Shown: positions 44,998 through 53,733, counted from the stretch's first letter. The stretch is DNA of 64,000 nt from Planctellipticum sp942493135 (GCA_942493135.1 OW818684.1:248001-312000); one strand, 5' to 3'. Translations and numbers: made by a program. The notes: generated by a model not told the origin, from the sequence alone.

Positions 44998-45597
44998 CTA
45001 TTTCGCGGGTGGCAGATTTGGCACCAGTTTCGGATCGTATTTTGCGCCTTTCGAGACTTGAATGAGCGTCATCCGGATCTTGGTCGGGAAAAACTTCTCG
45101 TGGTCGGCCCGTTTGTGAGCGTGCCCCTGGCCGCCGCTGTTGTCCTTGATCACGAGATGGATTTCCTTGATCCCTTCGCTCCAGACGATGTCGTCGTTCT
45201 GCCAGAACTTCGTCATGTCGACGTCCTTCTCATACACCCCGGCCGCCTTGTAGACGTCGGTGCCGAGGCACCCGTAGCCGTGGTCCTTCCCCTTATTGGG
45301 AATGTAGCAGACGCTCCACGTCGTGGGCTCGCCGCCAGCCGGCTTTTCCAGAACTTCGAGCCGGACATGCACGGTGCCGTTGCGGTAGTCGACCGGGGCG
45401 ACCCAGTCCTTCGGGCGCTCCGCATTCAGCAGGGGGCCTTTGACGTAGTAATGCGACTTGCTCGGCTTGGAGTTGTCGGCATCAGCCTTCGTGAAAGGGA
45501 ATGTCACGTCGCACAGCACAAACTGATCGCCGAAGCTGTTCGCTGCGTTCGACACGAGCAGCAGGAGTGACGCGCCGGCGATGAAAAGCGTCTTCAT
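44998..45597 (-). CDS. Secreted hypothetical protein
   Basis: This 199-residue protein has a clear signal peptide (TLFIAGASLLLLVSNAANSFG) and a body without a recognised domain: FVLCDVTFPFTKADADNSK, HVRLEVLEKPAGGEP and YGCLGTDVYKAAGVYEKDVDM. It ends KIRMTLIQVSKGAKYDP. The composition suggests a small extracytoplasmic beta-rich protein. ATG 45597 starts at the signal peptide and has AGGAGC about 12 bases upstream; the longer frame is rejected. It precedes the DUF4058 gene on the same strand but is separated by it in order. Function unknown. Confidence 0.7.
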   Translation of the reverse strand: MKTLFIAGASLLLLVSNAANSFGDQFVLCDVTFPFTKADADNSKPSKSHYYVKGPLLNAERPKDWVAPVDYRNGTVHVRLEVLEKPAGGEPTTWSVCYIPNKGKDHGYGCLGTDVYKAAGVYEKDVDMTKFWQNDDIVWSEGIKEIHLVIKDNSGGQGHAHKRADHEKFFPTKIRMTLIQVSKGAKYDPKLVPNLPPAK

Positions 45598-45789
45598 GGT
45601 GGTTGTCGAGCTCCTGTCAGAGTGATTTCGAGAGCGGAGGCTGATCTGGCAAGCGAGATGAGCAGCGAACTGGCTCGACATCGTCGAGTCTCGCACCGTT
45701 GTCACTGCGTGAGACCGCAGTGACCTCTCGCAGAAATGTATCCGTTCGTCGCAGCCCTGCAAAGAAGCCGACGCGGGCACGCCCGCGCT

Positions 45790-46455
45790 TCACCGAATCC
45801 GCAGCAACCGGCACGTCTCTTCGTAGCTCGCTTCCAGATCGAGCGAAATGGCCCAGTCCGCTTTGAGCCAGACCGGGAGCGTCGGCAGATTCTCTCCGAC
45901 AACGAGCGGGTAGTACCAGTTATCCAGCAGACGCCGCGGCCCTTCGTACCGCGCCCGCAGCGTCGCGGCAGAGATGGGAGGCGGCTGGTCACCCAGGGCC
46001 GGATCGGTGCTGCCGAGAAAGTTCATCAGCTCGGCGTACAGGTTGAACGGGCTCGTCGTGACGACGTCGACGATCGAGACGCAGATGTCGTGCTTGAGGA
46101 GTGCGGCGACTTTCGAAACAAACGTTCCCCGCGTTTCCGGGCGGTCCTTGTTGGAGGGGCTGACGATCTCGATCGCGGCGACAAGCCGGCGGTTGCGGCG
46201 GCTGTCGTAGATGCGGACCTCGTAGACGTCCTGTCCGGGGAGTTCAGGTTCAAGCGTCAGCGTCGGGCGGGGAGGAGTGGTCGTCGCGTCAGCAACCTCC
46301 TGCAGCGTTCCGAGATGAACTCCCGGGGCCGCGAACCAAGGTTCCGGCAGCATCGCGTCCAATTGCCGGACAATCATCTCCGGCCAGCCGCCATGCAGCT
46401 CATCCCACGCATGAACGTCGTCGACGGGCGAGCGGAAGTGATCACGCAACGGCAT
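45790..46455 (-). CDS. DUF4058 family protein
   Basis: DUF4058 proteins occur mainly in planctomycetes and cyanobacteria and have no established function. This copy has 221 residues. Family marks are FRSPVDDVHAWDELHGGWPEMIV at the start, a middle YEVRIYDSRRNRRLVAAIEIVSPSNKDR and a later VDVVTTSPFNLYAELM, ending with WAISLDLEASYEETC. The motif AIEIVSPSNK resembles the core strand of PD-(D/E)XK-like Uma2 relatives, but catalytic use is unproven. No signal peptide. It is slightly shorter than usual. The start is ATG 46455. Confidence 0.88.
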   Translation of the reverse strand: MPLRDHFRSPVDDVHAWDELHGGWPEMIVRQLDAMLPEPWFAAPGVHLGTLQEVADATTTPPRPTLTLEPELPGQDVYEVRIYDSRRNRRLVAAIEIVSPSNKDRPETRGTFVSKVAALLKHDICVSIVDVVTTSPFNLYAELMNFLGSTDPALGDQPPPISAATLRARYEGPRRLLDNWYYPLVVGENLPTLPVWLKADWAISLDLEASYEETCRLLRIR

Positions 46456-46530
46456 GAAAATCCCTCCGTTGACAGTGTACCACGCAACGGCGGCGTTGTG
46501 TCGAGCGGGGTCGGGAGTTCGCCTCCTGTC

Positions 46531-46570
46531 GCCGGGGGTGTCGTCGCTTCGCTCCTCAACCCCCGGCCAC
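46531..46570 (+). repeat. REP-like palindromic element, copy C
   Basis: GCCGGGGGTGTCGTCGCTTC, then GCTCCTCAACCCCCGGCC, form a palindrome with CCGGGGGT/ACCCCCGG arms. It matches copies at 30112-30172 and 32227-32280. A GCCGGGGTCGC tract just after it also echoes the sequence next to copy A. Confidence 0.65.
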
Positions 46571-46639
46571 GCTCTTTGCCCGCTGCCGGGGTCGCGGAGT
46601 CGGCGGCGCAGCGGGCCTCATCCTGTGGAGAGACGGCCG

Positions 46640-48112
46640 TTAGAAATAGAGCTGGCACCGGGCCCAGTACAGGTCGCTCGTCCGTGACCGCAGGTCCCGC
46701 TCTTCGTTGAACAGCACCGGATCGGCATACATGCCGTGCTGCCAGTCGAACGTCAGGCGGACGAACCGGTTCAAATACCAGTTCAGGCCGATATCCGTGA
46801 TCGCCGCCCGGTTCGTCCAGTCCGCCGCATCCGCCAGGCCCGCGGTAAACACGCGGTTGCTGAGCTGCAGATGCGAATAGCGGCCAAACAGCTCCACCGC
46901 TCCCGGTCCGCCGCCGGACTGCGGCGTAAACGGTCGCCGCGGAACCACCACGCCACGTTTCTCCACCGTCTCGCCGGTCACAAAGCCGCCAAGGGTGACG
47001 TCAAACCCTGAGATCGGAATCGTCACAGCTTCGGCGGCGGGATCGGCGGCGAGCTGAAACCGCGCGGAATACCATTCCGCCTCCAGCGAAAACGGCCCGG
47101 CGTACCAGGACGCGTGCAGCGAACCCTGAATCCGTCGACCGGTCGCAACCACCCCGTCGTTGAACTCCAGAAAGATCGACGAGGCCGCCTGAGCCGCTTC
47201 GTCGTTCTCCGATGTCTGCAGCGAAGTCCGCAACGGCAGCGCCGAACCTTCGTAGGCCTGCCGTCCGACCGCCAGCGAACCGCCGAGGTTCAAGAACTGA
47301 AACCACGGGACGGAATCGGTATGCAGGAACGGCCGGGCGTTGAAGTATCCCACGGCGTCACGGGTGGCATTGGTGTCGGCGAGCCCGGCGAGCTGACCGA
47401 GCGTCCCGCCGATCGCATACTGGAACTGACCGTCGTTCAGTCGACCGTGTGCTATGACCGCGGACTGACGGGCCAGTCCGAAGTTCAGCGCAAACAGCCC
47501 CCGTTCGGGAGTGATGTAGTACTGCTCCAGATGGTCGTACCAGGCGAAGCTGTAGGGCGCAATGCTCCGTCCAACCTTGAACTGCAGCCCCTCGTTGATG
47601 CGAAAGTTGGTGTTCGCATCCAGAATATCGAAAGCCCCTTCGACGCTGCGCTGCAGGGACAGTTCGTATTCGAACAGCTCCGTCAATTGCCCTTCGAAGT
47701 AGACGCGGAACCGGGGAATGTACAACCCGCTCCGGGCTGGTTCCTGATCGGTGGGAGTAAAGAACTTGCCATCGACTTGAGTGAGCGCACGGACGCGGAA
47801 CTGATACTGCTGATCCGGAGTCTCCAGCGTAAAGCCGTCCCCCAGCTTCGCCCTCAGCGGCAAATCCAGCTCGTCGCCATCCGGAAAGACCTGCTCGGGA
47901 TCGCCCGCCGATTCTTCGAATGATCGCCCTCCCGCTTCGTAGGGAGCCGGCAGGAATGTCTCGGGCTCGATCCGTTCGACCACGTCTGAAGCAGTCGCCG
48001 TGGAGACGTCCTGCGACCTGGCAGCCTCCAGGCAACCGCACAGGACCAGCGCCGCCAGGAGTGATGTCGGCAGGGCGGAGTCAACGATCGACCGGCATTG
48101 TCCCCAGCGCAT
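46640..48112 (-). CDS. Outer-membrane porin, OprO/OprP-like
   Basis: This 490-residue predicted beta-barrel begins with a signal peptide (ALPTSLLAALVLCGCLEA). Barrel strands include YQFRVRALTQVDGKFF, IPRFRVYFEGQLTELFEYELSL, LQFKVGRSIAPYSFAWY and, at the end, LRLTFDWQHG-type and SDLYWARCQLYF with a terminal Phe. The region after the signal corresponds to the phosphate-selective porin domain. It resembles the porin at 28459-29916 in design. The start is ATG 48112 (GTG 48115 immediately precedes it). Substrate unknown. Confidence 0.85.
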   Translation of the reverse strand: MRWGQCRSIVDSALPTSLLAALVLCGCLEAARSQDVSTATASDVVERIEPETFLPAPYEAGGRSFEESAGDPEQVFPDGDELDLPLRAKLGDGFTLETPDQQYQFRVRALTQVDGKFFTPTDQEPARSGLYIPRFRVYFEGQLTELFEYELSLQRSVEGAFDILDANTNFRINEGLQFKVGRSIAPYSFAWYDHLEQYYITPERGLFALNFGLARQSAVIAHGRLNDGQFQYAIGGTLGQLAGLADTNATRDAVGYFNARPFLHTDSVPWFQFLNLGGSLAVGRQAYEGSALPLRTSLQTSENDEAAQAASSIFLEFNDGVVATGRRIQGSLHASWYAGPFSLEAEWYSARFQLAADPAAEAVTIPISGFDVTLGGFVTGETVEKRGVVVPRRPFTPQSGGGPGAVELFGRYSHLQLSNRVFTAGLADAADWTNRAAITDIGLNWYLNRFVRLTFDWQHGMYADPVLFNEERDLRSRTSDLYWARCQLYF

Positions 48113-48349
48113 CACCTGGACTGCCCCGACTGCGACTGGGGTGAAAGAGCCTCGCCGGCTGTCGACCGGGGACCTGAAGCGACATCTCTCGTGTTATCGA
48201 ACGTGGAATTGCGAAACTTGAACGGTTGTAACGATTATTCCGACGCGCCGAGCGAACCGATGACCACCGCCGTTACTGATGACCGTCCACAAGTCGGCAA
48301 TCGCTCCCGACGGACGGTCCAGCAGGAATCCAACCTGCTCCGGCCCGTT

Positions 48350-48820
48350 TCAGCAGCGCAGGTCATAGGCCAGCGAATAGCACCGGACAGTGTCATCCGC
48401 GTCACGGACGACCAGCACCAGCGCCCCCGGCTTCTTGAACTGAATTTTCCCGTCGGCTTCGCGATATTTCCAGTAGATTCCCCCCTGCCGGGTGAACGCG
48501 TCCCGACCGGCGTCAGCCCGGAAAATTCGCAGAGAGCTGGACGGGACTTGAATGATCGCGGTCTCACCCCGTTCGTCACGCGCCGATGTGAAATACAGCG
48601 GACGGCTGCGGCCATCGCCATCGATCTTGAACGTGACCTGCTCCTCGAACATGAAAATCTCAGGGCTGGCCTGAGCGCTCTTCAGCTCCGAGTCGGTGGT
48701 CGGCGGAGCCGCCGGCAGCGCAGTCTGTTCCCCCTGAGCGTTCTGCGTCCCCAGGCCAACCGCGCAAATCGCCAGGCCCGCCGCCATCTTCACGGCATCT
48801 CTTCGATTGACATCGCTCAT
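48350..48820 (-). CDS. Small Tat-exported hypothetical protein
   Basis: This 156-residue protein has a twin-arginine signal (NRRDAVKMAAGLAICAVG). The body has EIFMFEEQVTFKIDGDGRSR, ALVLVVRDADDTVRCYSL and SSSLRIFRADAGRDAFTRQG, suggesting a small beta-rich domain; no family is recognised. ATG 48820 has GGAG seven bases upstream (GGAGATCCTC), which decides it over the frame start nine codons further. The gap of 237 bases to the porin start on the lower side has no other gene. Confidence 0.65.
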   Translation of the reverse strand: MSDVNRRDAVKMAAGLAICAVGLGTQNAQGEQTALPAAPPTTDSELKSAQASPEIFMFEEQVTFKIDGDGRSRPLYFTSARDERGETAIIQVPSSSLRIFRADAGRDAFTRQGGIYWKYREADGKIQFKKPGALVLVVRDADDTVRCYSLAYDLRC

Positions 48821-48971
48821 GAGGATCTCCAGAAAGATTGAGTCCAAGCGGGCGTACCCAGTTGCAGCCCGGCGGAAAACGTTCGTCGACTGCGTCCACC
48901 TGCAGCGTACACCTGCTGCAATCAGTCGTCGACATCAATCTGGCCGGTCCGGGAGACTTTGATTAACGTCC

Positions 48972-49532
48972 TTACCGGGAATGCAACCACGGGCGCAACC
49001 ACTTCGTTAGCGTCGGCATGATCCCCCACGCCAGCGTCACCACGACAACGATCGTCACCACCGCGGTGACCGCGACCGGATGCAATTGCACCAGTCGCGG
49101 TGTCAGCAGGCGAGACCAGACCAGCACCGCCGGAAATACTCCCAGCCAAGTGACGATCGCCATTTTCCAGCGGGGAGGAGGGGGCGGATTGCCGCCGCGG
49201 AAAAATGCTTCGAATCCGTGCAGCGGACGGATCTCTGCCGGTCCTTCGATGAGATCGGCCGTCTCCCGCTGGTACTGCCGATACATCTCCGACTCGTAGA
49301 ACGCGCGGCTGTGCTCCTCGCTCAGGAACGAACGATGGAGGTGAAACTCGCGAGACGACGCTCCCGCCGCCGGTCGGAAGAGATGCACGCCGGTCGCTCC
49401 CCGGTCGTCGAGCGACCGCTGGATGAACCGCACCAGGGCCTCCTCCAGTTCGGCTTCCCGGCCCTCTTTCGCATGGAGCGTGATCGCCAGGTGAACCGCT
49501 TCGTGCGGAATCCGGGGCGTGGCAGAAGTCAT
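48972..49532 (-). CDS. Antibiotic-biosynthesis-monooxygenase-like (ABM) domain fused to membrane helices
   Basis: This 186-residue protein has an N-terminal dimeric alpha/beta-barrel ABM-like domain at 10-105 (HLAITLHAKEGREAELEEALVRF, HLHRSFLSEEHSRAFYESEMYRQY). Three hydrophobic segments follow, AIVTWLGVFPAVLVWS, VAVTAVVTIVVVVTLAWG and a short tail. This layout matches the COG3224-type family of uncharacterised proteins. ABM domains often act on quinone-like or haem substrates, but no catalytic set can be assigned. The start is ATG 49532. Confidence 0.75.
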   Translation of the reverse strand: MTSATPRIPHEAVHLAITLHAKEGREAELEEALVRFIQRSLDDRGATGVHLFRPAAGASSREFHLHRSFLSEEHSRAFYESEMYRQYQRETADLIEGPAEIRPLHGFEAFFRGGNPPPPPRWKMAIVTWLGVFPAVLVWSRLLTPRLVQLHPVAVTAVVTIVVVVTLAWGIMPTLTKWLRPWLHSR

Positions 49533-49750
49533 GGTTGTCCTCTGGTCTTGAGGGATCGCAATCGCCTGAAGGCAAACTCCACGCGTAGTCGCACCACATT
49601 CAACACGCGTGACTCAGTGTGAAAGCCAAAGTCCGAGGAAACTCGATAGCGCCTCTGCCGTCAGTCCGGCTCCGCCGGCTCGCAACGTCTCGGTCGGGAA
49701 GCCATGACTGAACCTCGGGCGAACCGTCGCTCCGGCCTGGAGTGGCCGAA

Positions 49751-50839
49751 TCACCTGGCCGACATCGCGGGATAGTCGGTGTAGCCCGTCGATCCCGGCG
49801 CGTAATACGTCGCCACTTCCGGTTCATTCAACGGAGCGTCGGTCCGCAAGCGTTCCGGCAGGTCCGGGTTCGCGATGAACTTCTGACCGAAAACGATCGC
49901 GTCCGCCGCCCCTTCGCGGATCGCGTCCGCCGCGGTCTGCTTGTCGTAGCCTCCGTTGGTGAATAACACTCCCCGATAGGCTTCGCGAATGTGCGGCGTC
50001 ACGCGCGGGGCGTCGGGATTGAACAGCCGGCCCGGCCGGATCGCTTCCGCCGTGTGCAGATACGCCAGGTCAAACTCGTTCAGCATCCGCGCGGCCTGTG
50101 TGTACAACGCAACTGCATTGCTGTCGCTCATGCCGTTGCCATTCATCGTCGGGCTTAGCCGCAGGCCGGTCCGGTCCGCCGACCAGGCGGCCGTCACGGC
50201 CTCGACCACTTCGCGGAGAAAACGCAGCCGGTTCTCGATCGACCCGCCGTACTCGTCGTCGCGACGATTCGATGCATCCCTCAAAAACTGGTCGATCAGG
50301 TAGCTGTTGGCGCCGTGAATCTCCACGCCGTCGAAGCCCGCGTCGCGAGCCCGCCGAGTCGCGGCGGCATAGTCCTCGACAATCGCGGCAATCTCCGAAC
50401 GGGTGAGCGCATGCGGAACGACAAACGGCTTCTTCCCGGTCGGCGTGTGGGCCTCGCCCATAGCAGCGATCGGACTGGGAGCGACGGGGAGCCCGCCATC
50501 ATGATAGTCGGGATGGGAAATGCGCCCCATATGCCACAGTTGGAGAAACATCCGACCGCCAGCCTCATGAACCGCATCGGTCACTCGACGCCATCCCGCA
50601 ACCTGCTCGTCGGTGTAAATCGCAGGAGCGCCATGCCAGCCATAACCCTGGGCGCTGATCGCAGTCGCTTCGGAAACGATCAGAGCCGCCCCGGCCCGCT
50701 GGCGATAGTATTCCGACATCAAGGCGTTCGGCACACGATCGTTGGCGCGGGCGCGAGTCAGCGGCGCCATCACGATCCGGTGCGGAAGCTCCAGAACGCC
50801 AACCTGCAGCGGCCGAAAGAGTGTGTCGTTGTCATTCAT
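49751..50839 (-). CDS. Alkene reductase, Old Yellow Enzyme family (NemA-like)
   Basis: This FMN- and NAD(P)H-dependent enzyme reduces activated C=C bonds and nitro compounds. Its 362 residues include LELPHRIVMAPLTRARA near the start, HGAPAIYTDEQVAGWRRV, LQLWHMGRISHPDY, the substrate-binding HGANSYLIDQFLRDASNRR and a later LFTNGGYDKQTA. This places it in the classical OYE class. The MarR-type regulator gene lies directly upstream on the same strand, a common arrangement for electrophile-inducible OYE genes. The start is ATG 50839. Confidence 0.94.
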   Translation of the reverse strand: MNDNDTLFRPLQVGVLELPHRIVMAPLTRARANDRVPNALMSEYYRQRAGAALIVSEATAISAQGYGWHGAPAIYTDEQVAGWRRVTDAVHEAGGRMFLQLWHMGRISHPDYHDGGLPVAPSPIAAMGEAHTPTGKKPFVVPHALTRSEIAAIVEDYAAATRRARDAGFDGVEIHGANSYLIDQFLRDASNRRDDEYGGSIENRLRFLREVVEAVTAAWSADRTGLRLSPTMNGNGMSDSNAVALYTQAARMLNEFDLAYLHTAEAIRPGRLFNPDAPRVTPHIREAYRGVLFTNGGYDKQTAADAIREGAADAIVFGQKFIANPDLPERLRTDAPLNEPEVATYYAPGSTGYTDYPAMSAR

Positions 50840-50976
50840 CGCACGATCCCTTTACTGCGTCTGACGGGTGAATTTCCGGATCGGCGAACGCCGCCGGCCG
50901 AAGATTTCAAAAAAGCCCCTGAAACGCATTCGCACTCAATGTTTCACCACTAAACTATCAGAATAAAAAAAACGCG

Positions 50977-51471
50977 TCAGTCCGCCCCGACCTCTTTGGA
51001 CGCAGGCAGATGCGGAGCCCGCGCCTTCTCCATCAGTTCCACAAGCTGCCGACATTCCTCGTCGCTCAAACCGCGGCACAGGCTCTGGTGCAGCTCCATG
51101 ACCGGGGCGTCCATCTCCTGCAGCAGGTTGCTTCCCTCGTCGGTCAGCGACACGTACCAGATCCGCCGGTCTTTGGTGCACCGCTCGCGAGCCACCAGCG
51201 ACCGCTTCTCCAGCTTGTCGATCAGCCCCGTAATCGCCGGAACCATGGTGATCAGCCGGTCCGCGATCTCCAGGCACGGCAGCGCCCTCCCCTCGCCGCG
51301 CAGAATCCGCAGCACGTTGTACTGGGGCTGGGTCAGTCCGTATTCGCGGAAGAGATGCCCGAACCGGTACTGAAACAGATCGTTCGTCCGCAGCAGCCCG
51401 ACCACGGCCGATTGCTGCACGGAATCAAACGCCCGCTTCTTTTTCAGCTCGTACTCAAGTTTCCCGACCAC
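50977..51471 (-). CDS. MarR-family transcriptional regulator
   Basis: This 164-residue dimeric winged-helix regulator has the MarR core at 30-140: FREYGLTQPQYNVLRILRG, EIADRLITMVPAITGLIDKL, and the wing RCTKDRRIWYVSLTDEG. It probably represses the alkene reductase gene 137 bases downstream and perhaps itself, responding to an electrophile or phenolic ligand. It contains few cysteines, so thiol sensing would depend on Cys residues near ERCTKD and the C-terminal part. The start is ATG 51471, downstream of a good promoter at 51513-51541. Confidence 0.9.
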   Translation of the reverse strand: MVGKLEYELKKKRAFDSVQQSAVVGLLRTNDLFQYRFGHLFREYGLTQPQYNVLRILRGEGRALPCLEIADRLITMVPAITGLIDKLEKRSLVARERCTKDRRIWYVSLTDEGSNLLQEMDAPVMELHQSLCRGLSDEECRQLVELMEKARAPHLPASKEVGAD

Positions 51472-51512
51472 GCCTTCACCTCCACGGGCCGAATTTCCTC
51501 GACCGCAGAATT

Positions 51513-51541
51513 ACTTTATTGCTAATCGTTATCGAAGTCAA
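51513..51541 (-). promoter_or_regulatory. Sigma-70-type promoter of the MarR-type regulator
   Basis: The minus strand has TTGACT (51541-51536), a 17-base spacer and TAAAGT (51518-51513) in an AT-rich patch that stands out from its surroundings. The spacer includes TCGATAACGATTA, an imperfect palindrome that could be the MarR operator. The divergent sigma-factor gene begins at 51633. Confidence 0.55.
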
Positions 51542-51632
51542 TGGTATTCCAGAGAATAAACAACTTCCAATCAACGCCCGACGCCGGCAAATCCCCTTCG
51601 AATCCCCCATCCACACCGGTATACTGTGCCGC

Positions 51633-52199
51633 ATGGACCCCGCCGACGAGCCGCTGATGCTCCGCGTGCAGACCGGTGACGAACCGGCCTTCGAGATCCT
51701 CGTCCGCAGGTACCAGGCCCCCCTCCTCCGCGTCGCCCGCAGCAAGCTCGGACCGTGTGCGGCCGCCGAAGATGTCGTCCAGGAATGCTTCCTCGCCGTT
51801 TACGCCGGTCGCGCCAGCTTCAAACCGCAGTTTGCCTTCCGGACCTGGCTCTGGACGATCCTGCTGAATCTCTGCAAACGGCACTACGCCCGGGCGCAGC
51901 GACGGGCGATGGAATCGCTCCAGACTCCCGACGGCGACTGCCGGGCAGAACCGCTAACCGAACAGACTGGCTTCGACGCCGCCGTCCAGTCCGAAGAGTC
52001 GGCGCGGCTCGATGCCGCTCTGACGCATCTTCCAGAAGTCCAGGCGGACGCCATCCGGCTCCGCTTTCACGCCGAACTGACCTTCGACGAAATCGCCGCG
52101 ACGATGCAATGCAGCGTCAGCGGCGCCAAGCAACGCGTGCGGCACGGCCTTGCGGCCCTCGCCCGCCACCTGCAGCCCGTGGAGGATCGCCAGCCATGA
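51633..52199 (+). CDS. ECF-type RNA polymerase sigma factor
   Basis: This 188-residue sigma factor has region 2 (EILVRRYQAPLLRVARSK, AEDVVQECFLAVYAG, FRTWLWTILLNLCKRHYAR) and region 4 (LDAALTHLPEVQADAIRLRF, LTFDEIAATMQCSVSGAKQRV). Region 3 is lacking, as in ECF factors. The next gene overlaps by 4 bases and encodes a zinc-finger membrane anti-sigma factor, so the two form a sense-and-release pair. ATG 51633 starts the sigma domain; the frame upstream has no family sense. Regulon unknown. Confidence 0.93.
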   Translation: MDPADEPLMLRVQTGDEPAFEILVRRYQAPLLRVARSKLGPCAAAEDVVQECFLAVYAGRASFKPQFAFRTWLWTILLNLCKRHYARAQRRAMESLQTPDGDCRAEPLTEQTGFDAAVQSEESARLDAALTHLPEVQADAIRLRFHAELTFDEIAATMQCSVSGAKQRVRHGLAALARHLQPVEDRQP

Positions 52200-52723
52200 A
52201 TTGCGATCAAGCCTTCGACGCCATCACCGATCCGACCGGCGCAGAATCCGCCGCACTGCGCGAACACCTGGCCCGCTGCCCGCGCTGCCGCGAAATGCAG
52301 GAAACCCTGTCGCCGGCGCTGAGTGCTCTCTACGAAGATCGCGACGCCAGCCGCCACGCGGAAACCGCCTGGTCCAGCACCTCGCTCCCCCGGCTGGATC
52401 TGCAGCAACTGGCCGCCGAGTCCGCCAGTCGGTTGGCAGTCACAGCGCCGGCCCACTCTAGACTTGCGCCCCGCCGTCGATCACTCCCGGTGGCGTGGAG
52501 TCACCTGCTGACGGCGTCCCTGCTGCTGGCGATCGGCGCGGGGATCGGCTGGGGAGGCCATCAACTCTCCCGCTCGCCAGCAGCGTCGCAGCCATCCTCC
52601 CTGGCGATGCCAGCGGGAATGTCCTCCGCGTGCCTCTGGAAGTCACGTCAGGCCGGCGCTGACGGAGATTCGCCGCGGACAGTCGTTCTGTCCTGCCTGG
52701 CGTGTCACTTGCCAAGTCGTTGA
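52196..52723 (+). CDS. Membrane anti-sigma factor with zinc finger
   Basis: This 175-residue protein has an N-terminal zf-HC2-like anti-sigma domain (ALREHLARCPRCREM supplying His and two Cys), a linker, one membrane helix at about 101-120 (HLLTASLLLAIGAGIGWGG) and a short outer part. It should hold the upstream ECF sigma inactive until an envelope signal. Its ATG overlaps the sigma TGA. The outer portion is unusually short, and the stop codon itself lies inside the left arm of a palindromic repeat (52719-52817). The C-terminus was therefore probably truncated or rewritten by the repeat. Confidence 0.85.
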   Translation: MNCDQAFDAITDPTGAESAALREHLARCPRCREMQETLSPALSALYEDRDASRHAETAWSSTSLPRLDLQQLAAESASRLAVTAPAHSRLAPRRRSLPVAWSHLLTASLLLAIGAGIGWGGHQLSRSPAASQPSSLAMPAGMSSACLWKSRQAGADGDSPRTVVLSCLACHLPSR

Positions 52724-52817
52724 TCGTTTATGGTTGATCGTTGATAGTCAGAAAGTCAAAAGCCTGATCGCTTACAGATTCTTCTCAACCATCAACCATA
52801 GACGATCAACCATCAAC
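52719..52817. repeat. Palindromic repeat covering the anti-sigma stop and ending 5 bases from fabD
   Basis: The left arm (52719-52744, GTTGATCGTTTATGGTTGAT...) and right arm (52785-52817, with CAACCATAGACGATCAAC) are complementary at about 24 of 26 positions. Both are made of GTTGATCG/GGTTGAT units. The anti-sigma TGA (52721-52723) is in the left arm and the fabD stop is at 52822. The element could terminate both convergent transcripts. It is of the same style as the insertion in mnmG. Confidence 0.8.
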
Positions 52818-52821
52818 GAAT

Positions 52822-53733
52822 TCACGGCGTATCGTTGATCGACTGGCAGTCGAGCTTGCGATCAATTCGCTTCATCAGACCCTTCAGCACCTTGCCGGGG
52901 CCGACTTCGAAGAATTGTGTCGCACCGGCCGCCAGCAGCGTCCGGACCGAATCCTCCCAGAGGACCGGCTGCACGACCTGACGGACAAGGAGCTGGCGGA
53001 TTTCTTCAGGATCTGAATGCGACTGAGCGTCAACGTTTGAAATCACCGGAATCCGTGGCGGCTGAATCGTCACCCCCCGCAGCGCCTCGTCGAGCGCGGC
53101 GCAGGCCGATTGCATCAGTGGCGTATGAAACGCCCCGGCGACCGTCAATGGAATCGGCTTGCCGCCGATCTGCTCGATCACCTCGACTGCCTTGGCGCAG
53201 GCCGGCTTCTCGCCCGACAGCACCGTATTGCCCGGACAGAGGTAATTCGCGATCCAGATCTGCCCCGCAACCGACGCCCCCTCGCGGACCTGCTCGACCT
53301 TCTCGCGATCCAGCAGCAGGGCGCTGACCATGCCCGACGGATTCGCGTCGGCGGCCGCCTGCATGGCTTCGCCGCGACGCTTCACGACCCGCAGGCCATC
53401 CTCGAAGGTCATGGCTCCCGCAAAGACGAGCGCGGTGTATTCGCCGAGACTCAACCCGGCGGCATGGGTGCAGCCGTCAATGGCGGCGGGGTTCTGGTCG
53501 CGCAACAGCTCCAGCGCCGCCAGGCTGCTGACGAACAGCGCCGGCTGGCTGATCACCGTGGCGTCGAGCCGTTCGGCCGGGCCGTTGAAGCACAGGTCAG
53601 CCAGATCGTAACCCAGGATCTCGCGAGCCTGGTCGTACAGCTTGCGAGCCGCCGGAAACCGCTCGGCAATCGTCTTCCCCATGCCGACATGCTGGGCGCC
53701 CTGCCCGGGAAACAGAAACGCGATCTGGCTCAT
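52822..53733 (-). CDS. fabD: Malonyl-CoA:ACP transacylase
   Basis: FabD loads malonyl groups onto acyl carrier protein for fatty acid synthesis. It has 303 residues, the usual length. Motifs are FLFPGQGAQHVGMG at the start, AAGLSLGEYTAL with catalytic Ser95, the Arg in VVKRRGEAMQ and the catalytic His in VAGAFHTPLM near 206. It lies downstream of plsX and rpmF on the same strand, the conserved rpmF-plsX-fab order. fabG, acpP and fabF do not follow here. Confidence 0.96.
   Translation of the reverse strand: MSQIAFLFPGQGAQHVGMGKTIAERFPAARKLYDQAREILGYDLADLCFNGPAERLDATVISQPALFVSSLAALELLRDQNPAAIDGCTHAAGLSLGEYTALVFAGAMTFEDGLRVVKRRGEAMQAAADANPSGMVSALLLDREKVEQVREGASVAGQIWIANYLCPGNTVLSGEKPACAKAVEVIEQIGGKPIPLTVAGAFHTPLMQSACAALDEALRGVTIQPPRIPVISNVDAQSHSDPEEIRQLLVRQVVQPVLWEDSVRTLLAAGATQFFEVGPGKVLKGLMKRIDRKLDCQSINDTP

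Noticed and set aside
44165..45061. 298-codon open frame running from the acyltransferase into the next gap
   Set aside because: It is out of frame with a clear acyltransferase and starts inside it; the part in the gap alone shows nothing recognisable.
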